A stretch of DNA of 63,050 nt from an uncultured Algibacter sp. (GTDB taxonomy: Bacteria; Bacteroidota; Bacteroidia; Flavobacteriales; Flavobacteriaceae): NCBI GenBank assembly GCA_938003745.1, contig CALKXS010000012.1:1-63050 (forward strand). Direction: 5' to 3'. The notes below the pieces were generated by a model. That model saw nothing but the letters and a program-made list of their open reading frames with translations. It was not told the DNA's origin and did not search any database. Shown piece by piece: positions 24,454-34,004 of this stretch. The position numbers and the translations under genes are program-made. Positions within the stretch are counted from its first letter, which is position 1. Each line of letters starts with the position of its first letter.

Positions 24454-27303
24454 ATGAATACAAACGCTTTTGCATTGCGTCATATAGGCCCTAATGAAAC
24501 AGACCAAAACCACATGTTAAAAACTATTAGTGTTGATTCTCTTGATCAGTTAATTTACGAAACTATTCCAGACGACATACGATTAAAAAAAGGGTTAAAA
24601 TTGGATGTTCCAATGACAGAGCATGAGTATTTATTACATATTCATGAGTTATCTAAAAAAAACAAAGCATACAAAACATACATTGGTTTGGGTTACCACC
24701 CTACCATTTTACCTGCGGTAATCCAACGTAATATTCTAGAAAACCCAGGATGGTATACAGCTTATACACCATATCAAGCAGAAATAGCTCAAGGTAGACT
24801 AGAAGCTTTATTAAATTTCCAAACCATGATTACCGATTTAACAGGAATGGAAATTGCTAATGCATCATTACTTGATGAAAGTACTGCAGCTGCAGAAGCA
24901 ATGAGTTTACTTTTTGCGGTTAGGGAACGTGCTCAAAAAAAAGCAAGAATAAATAAGTTTTTTGTTTCAGAAAACATATTACCACAAACTTTATCATTAC
25001 TAGAAACTAGAGCAAATCCTATCGGTATAAAACTAGTAATTGGCAATGAGACTTCTTTTGATTTTTCTTCAGGTTTTTTTGGTGCTATTTTACAATACCC
25101 AGGAAAAGATGGACAAATTACTGATATTAAATCATTTATAGAAAACGCAAAATCTGCAGATATAAAAGTTGCAGTTGCTGCAGATATTTTAAGCTTAGTA
25201 AAACTTGAAGCCCCAGGGAAATTTGGAGCAGATGTTGTTCTTGGTACAACGCAACGTTTCGGAATCCCAATGGGTTATGGTGGCCCTCATGCAGCATATT
25301 TCGCAACTAAAGATGCTTATAAAAGAGATTTACCTGGTCGTATTATTGGTATAACTAAAGATATGAATGGTAATAGAGCATTGCGTATGGCACTACAAAC
25401 TCGCGAACAACACATCAAAAGAGATCGTGCTACTTCTAATATATGTACTGCACAAGTTTTGCTTGCTGTTATGGCTGGAATGTATGCCATTTATCATGGT
25501 CCAAAAGGATTGAAATTTATTGCAAATAAAATTCATAACAAAACTGTAACTTTAGCAAATGCCATAGAAAAATTAGGATACAAACAAATTAACACTTCTT
25601 ATTTTGATACGCTTCAAATAAAAACAAAAGCAAAAAAGATAAAAGAAATCGCAAAAACAAAAAAGGTAAACTTTCATTACCCTAATAAAAATACAGTTAC
25701 TGTTTCTATTAATGAAACAACTTCTATCAGGGATATTAATTACTTAATTTCTGTTTTTGCTGAAGCCTCAAAAAAAGAAACTATTGAGGTCTCATCAATC
25801 ATAGGTTTTAATAATATTGAAGCATCTATTCAAAGAACATCAAACTTTTTAACTTTAGATGTTTTTAATCAACACCACTCTGAAACGCAACTAATGCGTT
25901 ATATAAAAACCTTAGAGCGTAAAGATTTATCATTAAATCATTCTATGATATCTTTAGGGTCTTGTACTATGAAATTAAATGCAGCTTCAGAAATGTTGCC
26001 TTTAAGTTGGTTTAAATGGGGAAACATTCACCCATTCGCTCCTAAAAAACAGGCAAAAGGTTATTTAACTGTTTTAAAAGAATTAGAAGATCAACTTACA
26101 GAAATCACAGGTTTTGCTGCAACATCATTACAGCCTAACTCAGGCGCTCAAGGTGAATTTGCTGGCTTAATGGTTATTAAGGCTTATCATGAATCTCGAA
26201 ATGATCATCATAGAAATATCTGTTTAATTCCATCATCTGCACATGGTACAAACCCTGCAAGTGCTGTAATGGCGGGCATGAAGGTTATTGTAACGAAATC
26301 TACAGAAGAAGGAAATATTGATGTTTACGATTTAAGAGAAAAAGCAATCCTTCATAAAAACAATTTATCTTGTTTAATGGTAACCTACCCATCTACACAT
26401 GGTGTTTACGAATCTGCCATTAAAGAAATCACAAAAATTATTCATGACAATGGCGGTCAAGTATATATGGATGGAGCCAATATGAACGCCCAAGTCGGGT
26501 TAACCAACCCCGGAAATATTGGAGCCGATGTTTGCCATCTAAACTTACATAAAACTTTTGCAATTCCTCACGGAGGCGGAGGCCCTGGAGTTGGCCCAAT
26601 ATGTGTAGCTAAGCAATTAGCGCCATTTTTACCCGGAAGCCCTCTTTTTAAAACTGGTGGCAAAAAAGCAATCACAGCAATCTCTGCAGCACCTTTTGGT
26701 TCTGCTTTAGCCTGTTTGATTTCTTATGGTTATATAAAAATGTTAGGGGCAGAAGGCTTAACACAATCTACTAAAATTGCCATTTTAAATGCTAATTATA
26801 TAAAAACAAGATTAGAAGGTCAGTTTGACACATTATATTCTGGAGAACGCGGTAGAGCAGCACACGAAATGATTGTAGACTGCCGTCCTTTTAAAGCTAA
26901 CGGCATTGAAGTAACAGACATAGCAAAACGCTTGATGGATTATGGGTTTCACGCACCTACAGTATCATTCCCCGTAGCAGGAACTTTAATGATAGAACCT
27001 ACAGAAAGTGAAAGTAAAGACGAAATTGACAGGTTTTGTGATGCTATGATTTCTATTAGAAAAGAAATTGATAAAGCTTCGAAAGATAATACCAATAATG
27101 TATTGAAAAATGCACCACACACCTTAACAATGCTTACCGATGACGAATGGTATTTTCCATATTCAAGAGAAGTAGCTGCTTTTCCATTAAATTACGTGAA
27201 AGACAATAAATTTTGGCCTAGTGTAAGACGTGTCGATGATGCCTATGGAGATAGAAATTTAATTTGCACATGTACACCTATTGAAGCTTACGTTGAAGCT
27301 TAA
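24454..27303 (+). CDS. gcvP: Glycine dehydrogenase (decarboxylating), P protein
   Basis: The 949-residue single-chain P protein of the glycine cleavage system decarboxylates glycine and passes the aminomethyl group to the H protein. The N-terminal half (FALRHIGPNETDQNHML, YTPYQAEIAQGRLEALLNFQ) and the C-terminal catalytic half are fused as in most bacteria. The PLP lysine is Lys700 in HLNLHKTFAIPHGGGGPG. The other gcv genes are not in this window. No glycine riboswitch is apparent in the 120 bases upstream. Confidence 0.96.
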   Translation: MNTNAFALRHIGPNETDQNHMLKTISVDSLDQLIYETIPDDIRLKKGLKLDVPMTEHEYLLHIHELSKKNKAYKTYIGLGYHPTILPAVIQRNILENPGWYTAYTPYQAEIAQGRLEALLNFQTMITDLTGMEIANASLLDESTAAAEAMSLLFAVRERAQKKARINKFFVSENILPQTLSLLETRANPIGIKLVIGNETSFDFSSGFFGAILQYPGKDGQITDIKSFIENAKSADIKVAVAADILSLVKLEAPGKFGADVVLGTTQRFGIPMGYGGPHAAYFATKDAYKRDLPGRIIGITKDMNGNRALRMALQTREQHIKRDRATSNICTAQVLLAVMAGMYAIYHGPKGLKFIANKIHNKTVTLANAIEKLGYKQINTSYFDTLQIKTKAKKIKEIAKTKKVNFHYPNKNTVTVSINETTSIRDINYLISVFAEASKKETIEVSSIIGFNNIEASIQRTSNFLTLDVFNQHHSETQLMRYIKTLERKDLSLNHSMISLGSCTMKLNAASEMLPLSWFKWGNIHPFAPKKQAKGYLTVLKELEDQLTEITGFAATSLQPNSGAQGEFAGLMVIKAYHESRNDHHRNICLIPSSAHGTNPASAVMAGMKVIVTKSTEEGNIDVYDLREKAILHKNNLSCLMVTYPSTHGVYESAIKEITKIIHDNGGQVYMDGANMNAQVGLTNPGNIGADVCHLNLHKTFAIPHGGGGPGVGPICVAKQLAPFLPGSPLFKTGGKKAITAISAAPFGSALACLISYGYIKMLGAEGLTQSTKIAILNANYIKTRLEGQFDTLYSGERGRAAHEMIVDCRPFKANGIEVTDIAKRLMDYGFHAPTVSFPVAGTLMIEPTESESKDEIDRFCDAMISIRKEIDKASKDNTNNVLKNAPHTLTMLTDDEWYFPYSREVAAFPLNYVKDNKFWPSVRRVDDAYGDRNLICTCTPIEAYVEA

Positions 27304-27406
27304 TTTTCAACATTGAACATCGTAAAATAAATTCATTTTTCACTTTATTTAAAATTAAAGCTTTTATCTTAGTGGCTATTGCAAAACCTAAGGAAAATTT
27401 GTATTT

Positions 27407-28465
27407 ATGAACATCAAAATAACAGGAACAGGAAGTTACATTCCTACTATTGTTAAAAAAAACGAAAACTTTTATCAAAATACATTTATAAATTTAAATG
27501 GTTCAACAATTAGCCATCCTAATGAAGTTATAATTGAAAAATTCAAAGCTATAACAGGTATTGAAGAAAGACGCTATTCGGAGACTAATCTAAACGCCTC
27601 CGATTTAGCTTTTCTAGCAGCAGAAAAAGCTATTGAAAATGCTAAAATCAATAAAGAAGATCTGGATTACATTATAGTTGCGCATAATTATGGCGATGTA
27701 AATCATGATTCTAAACAAAGCGATACTGTTCCAAGTTTAGCATCAAGAGTTAAAAATTTACTTCAAATTAATAATCCAAAATGTGTTGGGTATGATATTT
27801 TATTTGGATGCCCAGGTTGGATTGAAGGTGTAATTCAAGGAAATGCTTTCATTAAAGCTGGTATTGCAAAAAAATGTTTAGTTATTGGAACCGAAACATT
27901 ATCTCGTATGACAGATCCTCATGATAGAGATTCTATGATTTATAGTGATGGTTCAGGTGCTGTCATAATTGAATCCACTCAAGAAAATGGAGGGATTATA
28001 AACCATGAGACTGCTACTTTTGCTTTAAATGAATCTCAATATATTTATTTTGGAGAAACATACAATAAAGACATCTCTGAAGATTGCAGATACATAAAAA
28101 TGCATGGTAGAAAAATTTATGAATTCGCACTCACCAACGTTCCTTTAGCAATGAAAACCTGTTTGGATAATAGTGGTTTTAACATAAAAGATGTTAAAAA
28201 AATCCTGATACATCAAGCTAATGAAAAAATGGATGAAGCCATTGTAAAACGTTTCTATAAATTATACGAAGAAAATGTGCCAGACGGTATTATGCCAATG
28301 ACCATTGGTAAACTAGGAAACTCTAGCGTAGCTACGGTACCAACTCTATACGACCAAATATTAAAAGGCAACCTTGAAAATCAAGAAATAAACAAAGGTG
28401 ATGTTATTATTTTTGCAAGTGTTGGGGCTGGAATGAATATTAATGCTATTGTATATAAACAATAA
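27407..28465 (+). CDS. Ketoacyl-ACP synthase III-like enzyme
   Basis: The 352-residue thiolase-fold enzyme has the KAS III triad: Cys135 in LFGCPGWIEG, His in ILIHQANEKMDE (about 264) and Asn in GKLGNSSVATVPTLYD (about 299). Such enzymes condense an acyl-CoA with malonyl-ACP or make a C-C bond in a secondary pathway. It is not beside the fab genes; a methyltransferase and a glycosyltransferase follow (gaps of 2 and 61 bases). That makes a lipid or polyketide modification role more likely than general fatty-acid initiation. Confidence 0.8.
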   Translation: MNIKITGTGSYIPTIVKKNENFYQNTFINLNGSTISHPNEVIIEKFKAITGIEERRYSETNLNASDLAFLAAEKAIENAKINKEDLDYIIVAHNYGDVNHDSKQSDTVPSLASRVKNLLQINNPKCVGYDILFGCPGWIEGVIQGNAFIKAGIAKKCLVIGTETLSRMTDPHDRDSMIYSDGSGAVIIESTQENGGIINHETATFALNESQYIYFGETYNKDISEDCRYIKMHGRKIYEFALTNVPLAMKTCLDNSGFNIKDVKKILIHQANEKMDEAIVKRFYKLYEENVPDGIMPMTIGKLGNSSVATVPTLYDQILKGNLENQEINKGDVIIFASVGAGMNINAIVYKQ

Positions 28466-28467
28466 TT

Positions 28468-28995
28468 ATGTACGAAAAAACACACCCTAACAAACGTTTC
28501 AAACTTACTTTTGAATTTTTAGAAAAACACATTAAGACATCAGAATCTATTCTTGATCTAGGTGTAGAAAATCCATTTTCTAAAATAATGACTTCTAGCG
28601 GTTATAAAGTTAAAAATACAGCAGGTGAAGATTTAGATATTGACACCTCAACTATTGAAAATTCTAACACCGATGTTATTACTGCTTTTGAAATTTTCGA
28701 ACATTTACTATCTCCTTTTACAGTATTAAAAAGTATTAAATCTGACAAACTCGTAGCAAGCGTGCCACTTAAATTATGGTTTTCTAATGCTTATAGAAGT
28801 AAAATTGACATGAGAGATAGACATTACCATGAATTTGAAGATTGGCAATTTGATTGGTTACTAGAAAAAACAGGTTGGAAAATTATTGATAGACAAAAAT
28901 GGACTAATCCAACTAAAAAAATAGGTTTAAGACCCATTTTAAGATGGTTTATTCCGCGATATTATATAGTTTATGCTGAGCGAATTTCAAAATAA
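28468..28995 (+). CDS. Class I SAM-dependent methyltransferase-like protein
   Basis: The 175-residue protein has a degenerate SAM-binding start (ESILDLGVENPFSKIM), TAFEIFEHLLSPFTVLKSI matching the motif after the acidic strand, and an RDRHYHEFEDWQFDWLLEKTGW segment common in small methyltransferases. It starts two bases after the ketoacyl synthase gene, so both are co-translated. Substrate unknown. Confidence 0.7.
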   Translation: MYEKTHPNKRFKLTFEFLEKHIKTSESILDLGVENPFSKIMTSSGYKVKNTAGEDLDIDTSTIENSNTDVITAFEIFEHLLSPFTVLKSIKSDKLVASVPLKLWFSNAYRSKIDMRDRHYHEFEDWQFDWLLEKTGWKIIDRQKWTNPTKKIGLRPILRWFIPRYYIVYAERISK

Positions 28996-29056
28996 CAACT
29001 ACTAAATTTATACCTCAAAACTTGGAGTTTGAATTTATTATATTGAAATTTAGAGT

Positions 29057-29905
29057 ATGAAATTTTACATAATCATTCCTGCACATAATGAACAAAGCTC
29101 TATAGGTTTAACTATAGATTCATTAGCTAATCAAACTTTACTTCCTAAACTGGTTATTATTGTTAATGATAATTCTACTGATAAAACAGAAGATGTTATT
29201 GAAGGTTATGCAGAAAAACATGATTGGTTACGTTTAATAAATTTTGAATCTTCAAATCAACATTTACCAGGTTCAAAGATTATTAATGCTTTCTACAAAG
29301 GCTATGAAACTCTAAATGATGATTATGATGTGATTTGTAAATTTGATGCAGACTTAATTTTCCCTAATAATTATTTGGAAACCATAGCTAATCATTTTAA
29401 TGCTAATAGTAAATTAGGGATGGCTTCTGGTTTTTGCTATATAGAAAAAAACAGTAATTGGATACTAGAAAACTTAACACGAAAAGACCATATTAGAGGC
29501 GCTTTAAAAGCCTATAGAAAAGCATGTTTTTTAGAAATTGGAAAATTAAAGCCATCTATGGGCTGGGACACCGTTGACGAATTGCTTGCTAGATATTATA
29601 ACTGGACTATCCTAACCGATGAATCTTTACACGTAAAACACCTAAAACCTACTGGTATTAGCTACAACAAAGCTTCAAAACATTTACAAGGTGAGGCCAT
29701 GTATAAAATGCATTACGGTTTTATAATTACTCTAATTTCAGCTTTAAAGCTAGCATACAAAAAAAAGAATCGGTCTTTATTTAAAGATTATATCTCTGGA
29801 TATTTTAAAGCGAAAAAAAAAAAGTTGGACTTTTTAGTATCTGAAGATGAAGGCAAGTTTATTAGAAACTTACGATGGAAAGGTATGCTAGGGAAACTTA
29901 AATAG
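29057..29905 (+). CDS. Family 2 glycosyltransferase
   Basis: The 282-residue GT-A protein starts MKFYIIIPAHNEQSSIG with VNDNSTDKT and CKFDADLIFPNNYL (DxD-like DAD) in place. MGWDTVDELLARYYNW provides the acceptor-side acidic residues. There are no long membrane helices. It uses a nucleotide sugar to glycosylate a lipid or polysaccharide acceptor. It lies downstream of the ketoacyl synthase and methyltransferase genes and probably belongs to the same small pathway. Confidence 0.85.
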   Translation: MKFYIIIPAHNEQSSIGLTIDSLANQTLLPKLVIIVNDNSTDKTEDVIEGYAEKHDWLRLINFESSNQHLPGSKIINAFYKGYETLNDDYDVICKFDADLIFPNNYLETIANHFNANSKLGMASGFCYIEKNSNWILENLTRKDHIRGALKAYRKACFLEIGKLKPSMGWDTVDELLARYYNWTILTDESLHVKHLKPTGISYNKASKHLQGEAMYKMHYGFIITLISALKLAYKKKNRSLFKDYISGYFKAKKKKLDFLVSEDEGKFIRNLRWKGMLGKLK

Positions 29906-29921
29906 ACTTTTAAAAACCTAA

Positions 29922-30728
29922 CTAAAAACTCCAATTTTTATAACTATCCGAAGCTTCAAGTTTATTCTCTATTGCATCGTCTAGTTCTGGACAAAAATCT
30001 ATTCCTGTTAATTTTTCAATTTCATCAACCGAAACAACAAATTCATATAGTGGTTTATTAGAATTCCTATGCGGCATTAAAAATGCAATCATTTTAGTTT
30101 TTCCAGAATTATTATCAATCAATACTTTATAAAACTGATTAGGAACCGAAACATTTTCATCTCCTATTATTTTAAGCTTAGGCTTTAAAACACCTCCAGT
30201 TACTACAAATACACCATTATATTTACTTGCCCAATAGCGAACTTTTTGTTCTAATCTATTCCATATTCCTGCATTAAATTGATGCTCTTGTGGACTTATA
30301 TTACTTGTTAAAAAAGTTTCATCATGTGCAAATTTACTATACCGTCTATCAGCAGCAGGACATAAATGCCCGCGGTCATAACCAGAATTTTTATAATTAC
30401 GCCAATTTGCCGCTCCTGTTCTAACCGCTTTATCTATTTCAAAATAAGGACGTTTAAAATTATTTTTAGAAAGATGTGATTTCTTTAATTCATAAGCAAC
30501 CCATTCAGACTGCTCATACTTTTCATTATAAGATAAAGAATATCCTTCATGATGAACAACTTGTCCTGTTGTGCTTGTTGGCAAAAAATATTCGTTTGTG
30601 TTAGACTTTGTCTCCTTACCATTTTGAATAATTTGAAAAGCCCCCTCTTCTTTTAAAAAAGACTCATAGCCATATACACCCAACAAAATAACAAGTGCAA
30701 TTATGGAATATATTTTATTTCGATTCAA
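29922..30728 (-). CDS. DNA/RNA non-specific endonuclease (DRGH type)
   Basis: The 268-residue nuclease of the NUC1/EndoG family carries the catalytic DRGH at 118-121 with His121 as general base. The metal-binding Asn lies in SNISPQEHQFNAGIWNRLEQ. An N-terminal hydrophobic anchor (IIALVILLGVYGY) places it outside the cytoplasm. It starts 6 bases after the pafA-like gene on the same strand, so both are one operon. It cleaves DNA and RNA without sequence preference. Confidence 0.88.
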   Translation of the reverse strand: MNRNKIYSIIALVILLGVYGYESFLKEEGAFQIIQNGKETKSNTNEYFLPTSTTGQVVHHEGYSLSYNEKYEQSEWVAYELKKSHLSKNNFKRPYFEIDKAVRTGAANWRNYKNSGYDRGHLCPAADRRYSKFAHDETFLTSNISPQEHQFNAGIWNRLEQKVRYWASKYNGVFVVTGGVLKPKLKIIGDENVSVPNQFYKVLIDNNSGKTKMIAFLMPHRNSNKPLYEFVVSVDEIEKLTGIDFCPELDDAIENKLEASDSYKNWSF

Positions 30729-30734
30729 AATAGA

Positions 30735-32393
30735 TTAATTTAAGACAAATTCTAACGGTACACCAGTAGCCCCATTAGGAAAGCTAATACCTAATAAAGC
30801 CGAAATGGTTGGAGCTACATCAACAATTCTTGTTTTTTGTAATGTTTGTCCATGTTTGATACCTTTACCAAAAAACAAAAGTGGTACATGTGTATCATAA
30901 TTTAATCCGCTACCATGCGTAGACCCCGTTTTTGCATAAGATATAAATGCTGGATTTGGCACAATTAAAACATCTCCAGAACGTTTTTGATTGTAACCAT
31001 TCTGAAGTAATTCCTCAATCCCTGTAGTAAATAAATTAGAACTCATTGTTGTTGCAGAATACACCTTATCAACATTACTATACATAACAACCTCATTAAC
31101 AATAGCGTCTTGAACATACTTTAAATCTAAGCCTAATGTATTTATACGTGCTCTGTTTAAAAAAATTTGATCATTACTAATGTTCTCTATTAAATCTGAG
31201 GCAGAAAATTCAGACAACATAAAAGCATCCAGTTTCACTTTTACTTCTTTATTATTTAAATATCCAGCTGGCACTTTTTCTGTTTTCAAATACGAAGGCA
31301 CATCTATCGCACCATGATCTGCGGTAAGAAACACAGTATATTCTCCAATACCTACTTTATCATCTAAGGCTTTAAAAAAACGCTCTAAATCCTTATCTAA
31401 ACGTAAATAAGTATCTTGAATCTCCTTAGAGTTTACTCCAAAATTATGACCTACGTAATCTGTACTAGAAAAGCTTATCGTTAAAACATCTGTAGTAGTG
31501 TCTTGTCCTAACTCTTCACCTTCAATAGCTGCAATAGCAAAATCTCCTGTTATGCTATTCCCATAAGCTGATTGTTTTAGAACATCAAACCCGTTTTTCT
31601 TATCTTTTAAAACAGAAAAATCATAAGGAAACGTAGCTGTTTCTTTAATCCCGTAACCTTTTTCAAAAGTATTTAAATCACTTCCACTCTCTATATAAGT
31701 ATCAATATCATAAAGTGTATTCCAAACTTTAAAATAAGATTCTGCAATATTAGATTTATTAAAAGCTTTTACCCACTTAGGTAATTCTGTCATATAATAT
31801 GTACTCGAAATAAAGTTTCCTTCATTTTTTCCATGAAACCAATAAGCTGCATTGGCAGTATGTCCCGCAGGTAAAATAGCACCCCTATCTTTAAACGAGA
31901 CACCAATTGTTTTTCCTCTCATTTGGGTAAACAATCTATTCTCATCTGCAAAAGTAGTCGTCTTCATTCTATGCGGAGACATTTTACCAGAAGCAGTTGT
32001 TGTACCTACTGAATTAATAGAATTGTCACCTACACAATATACTGTTTTTTTTATTAATTTATCATACCAATTATTACCAATAATACCATGATATTTTGGC
32101 GTTGTCCCTGTAAATATAGAGCTGTGTCCTGGAGCTGTTTTGGTTGGAATATAATTAAAGTGATTGTTTTTACAATTAAAGCCTTCATTCATCATACGCT
32201 TAAACCCACCTTCTCCATATTTATTATAAAACCGTGTTAAATAGTCATATCGCATTTGGTCTACAACTATACCAACAATTAATTTTGGTTTAGTATAAAT
32301 AGGAATTTCTCCTTTGGCATTTAAACTTTCTTGAGCTTTACAAGAAAAACTTACCCCAAATACTAATAACATTGAAAATATTTTTTTAAACAT
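30735..32393 (-). CDS. pafA: PafA-type alkaline phosphatase
   Basis: The 552-residue exported enzyme has signal peptide MFKKIFSMLLVFGVSFSCKAQ with a possible lipobox Cys18. The metal-binding VDQMRYDYLTRFYNKYG opens the fold and TKTAPGHSSIFTG has Thr86 as the likely nucleophile. GVSFKDRGAILPAGH supplies Lys and Arg as in PafA, and FLTADHGAIDVP and GSTHGSGLNYDTHVP supply late metal ligands. PafA releases phosphate from many phosphomonoesters in the periplasm and is widespread in Bacteroidota. The co-transcribed nuclease suggests use of extracellular nucleic acid. Confidence 0.88.
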   Translation of the reverse strand: MFKKIFSMLLVFGVSFSCKAQESLNAKGEIPIYTKPKLIVGIVVDQMRYDYLTRFYNKYGEGGFKRMMNEGFNCKNNHFNYIPTKTAPGHSSIFTGTTPKYHGIIGNNWYDKLIKKTVYCVGDNSINSVGTTTASGKMSPHRMKTTTFADENRLFTQMRGKTIGVSFKDRGAILPAGHTANAAYWFHGKNEGNFISSTYYMTELPKWVKAFNKSNIAESYFKVWNTLYDIDTYIESGSDLNTFEKGYGIKETATFPYDFSVLKDKKNGFDVLKQSAYGNSITGDFAIAAIEGEELGQDTTTDVLTISFSSTDYVGHNFGVNSKEIQDTYLRLDKDLERFFKALDDKVGIGEYTVFLTADHGAIDVPSYLKTEKVPAGYLNNKEVKVKLDAFMLSEFSASDLIENISNDQIFLNRARINTLGLDLKYVQDAIVNEVVMYSNVDKVYSATTMSSNLFTTGIEELLQNGYNQKRSGDVLIVPNPAFISYAKTGSTHGSGLNYDTHVPLLFFGKGIKHGQTLQKTRIVDVAPTISALLGISFPNGATGVPLEFVLN

Positions 32394-32499
32394 GAGTGAG
32401 TTTTAAGGTTTTCAAAAATACATTTTTTAAAACATCATAAATTAAAATTTACGTTAAATACATGTAACTTTTTTTTACTTTAGCTGAATAATTTATTTC

Positions 32500-33237
32500 A
32501 TGACCTACCTTCACAATATTGGATCCTACTTTTTAATGATTCGAGAAATGTTTCGCAAGCCCACTAAATGGAGTGTTATGAGGCAATTGATCCTTAATGA
32601 TATTAATGATTTAATTATAGGGTCATTAGGCATAATTGCTTTTATTTCCTTCTTTGTTGGTGGGGTGATTAGTATTCAAACGGCATTAAATATAGAAAAC
32701 CCTTTAATACCCAAACACCTGGTTGGTTTTGCTACTAGACAATCAGTTATATTAGAATTTGCTCCAACTTTCATATCTGTTATTATGGCAGGAAAAGTAG
32801 GATCATTTATTACATCTAGTATTGGGACTATGAGGGTTACTGAACAAATTGATGCTTTAGAAGTTATGGGAATAAATTCCTTAAATTATTTAGTATTTCC
32901 TAAAACAATAGCCTTATTATTTTACCCTTTTGCTATTACTTTTGGTATGTTTTTAGGAATATTAGGAGGAATGGCTGCTTGCACATTTGGAGGATATTCC
33001 ACATTAACAGACTATATTACTGGAATTCAAACAGATTTCGAAACTTTTCATGTTTATTATGCTTTTATAAAAACTTTTGTTTTCGCTTTTGTTTTAGCAA
33101 CAATACCATCTTTTCACGGTTATTATATGAAAGGAGGCGCTCTTGAAGTTGGAAAAGCAAGTACTACATCTTTTGTATGGACTGCAGTTGTGATTATACT
33201 ACTTAATTATATTTTAACAGACGTAATGTTAGGCTAA
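32500..33237 (+). CDS. mlaE: MlaE-family ABC transporter permease
   Basis: The 245-residue permease has the MlaE/YrbE pattern: FVGGVISIQTALNI, APTFISVIMAGKVGSFITSSIGTMRVTEQIDALEVMGI and about five membrane helices. It forms the inner-membrane channel of a phospholipid transport ABC complex that maintains outer-membrane lipid asymmetry. The MlaF-like ATPase gene overlaps its stop (TAATG at 33235-33239). The MCE-domain partner (MlaD) is not in the window. Confidence 0.88.
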   Translation: MTYLHNIGSYFLMIREMFRKPTKWSVMRQLILNDINDLIIGSLGIIAFISFFVGGVISIQTALNIENPLIPKHLVGFATRQSVILEFAPTFISVIMAGKVGSFITSSIGTMRVTEQIDALEVMGINSLNYLVFPKTIALLFYPFAITFGMFLGILGGMAACTFGGYSTLTDYITGIQTDFETFHVYYAFIKTFVFAFVLATIPSFHGYYMKGGALEVGKASTTSFVWTAVVIILLNYILTDVMLG

Positions 33238-34004
33238 TGATAGAAGTAAAAGACTTAAATAAATCCTTTGGAGAAGCCCATATTTTAAAAGGGATTACAA
33301 CCACTTTTGAAAAAGGGAAAACAAACCTTATTATTGGACAAAGCGGATCTGGCAAAACAGTATTCTTAAAATGTTTATTAGGCTTGTTTGACTATGAAGA
33401 AGGTTCTATTGCTTATGATGGAAATATATTTTCTAAACTTACTGAAGACGAAAAACGTAATATGCGAGCAAAAATAGGTATGGTTTTTCAAGGAAGCGCT
33501 CTTTTTGATTCTATGACCATTGAAGAAAACGTTATGTTCCCACTTCGTATGTTTACCAAACAAAGTAAAAGTGAAATGCAAGATCGCGCAGACTTTGTTT
33601 TAAAACGTGTTAACTTACCTAATGCTCATAATAAAATGCCTAGTGAAGCTTCTGGAGGCATGCAAAAACGTGTTGCCATAGCTAGAGCTATTGTCAACAA
33701 TCCTAAATATTTATTTTGTGATGAACCAAACTCTGGACTAGATCCTAAAACAGCAATTGTTATTGATAATCTTATTCAAGAAATCACAGATGAATACAAA
33801 ATAACAACTGTTATTAATTCTCATGACATGAACTCTGTTATGGAAATTGGAGAAAAAATTGTTTTCTTAAAAGATGGATTAAAAGCTTGGGAAGGCTCTA
33901 ATAAAAACATCTTTAAAACAGATAACGAAGTTGTAACAGATTTTGTTTACTCTTCAAATTTATTTAAAAGAGTTCGTAAAATGTATATTAAAGAGAACAG
34001 TTAA
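33237..34004 (+). CDS. mlaF: MlaF-like ABC transporter ATP-binding protein
   Basis: The 255-residue ATPase has Walker A GQSGSGKT, signature ASGGMQKR and Walker B YLFCDEPNSGLDP, followed by an H-loop INSHDMNSV. The signature ASGGM and the SGLDP step are typical for MlaF. It energises the permease encoded just upstream. Overlapping codons imply a fixed ratio of both proteins. Confidence 0.9.
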   Translation: MIEVKDLNKSFGEAHILKGITTTFEKGKTNLIIGQSGSGKTVFLKCLLGLFDYEEGSIAYDGNIFSKLTEDEKRNMRAKIGMVFQGSALFDSMTIEENVMFPLRMFTKQSKSEMQDRADFVLKRVNLPNAHNKMPSEASGGMQKRVAIARAIVNNPKYLFCDEPNSGLDPKTAIVIDNLIQEITDEYKITTVINSHDMNSVMEIGEKIVFLKDGLKAWEGSNKNIFKTDNEVVTDFVYSSNLFKRVRKMYIKENS

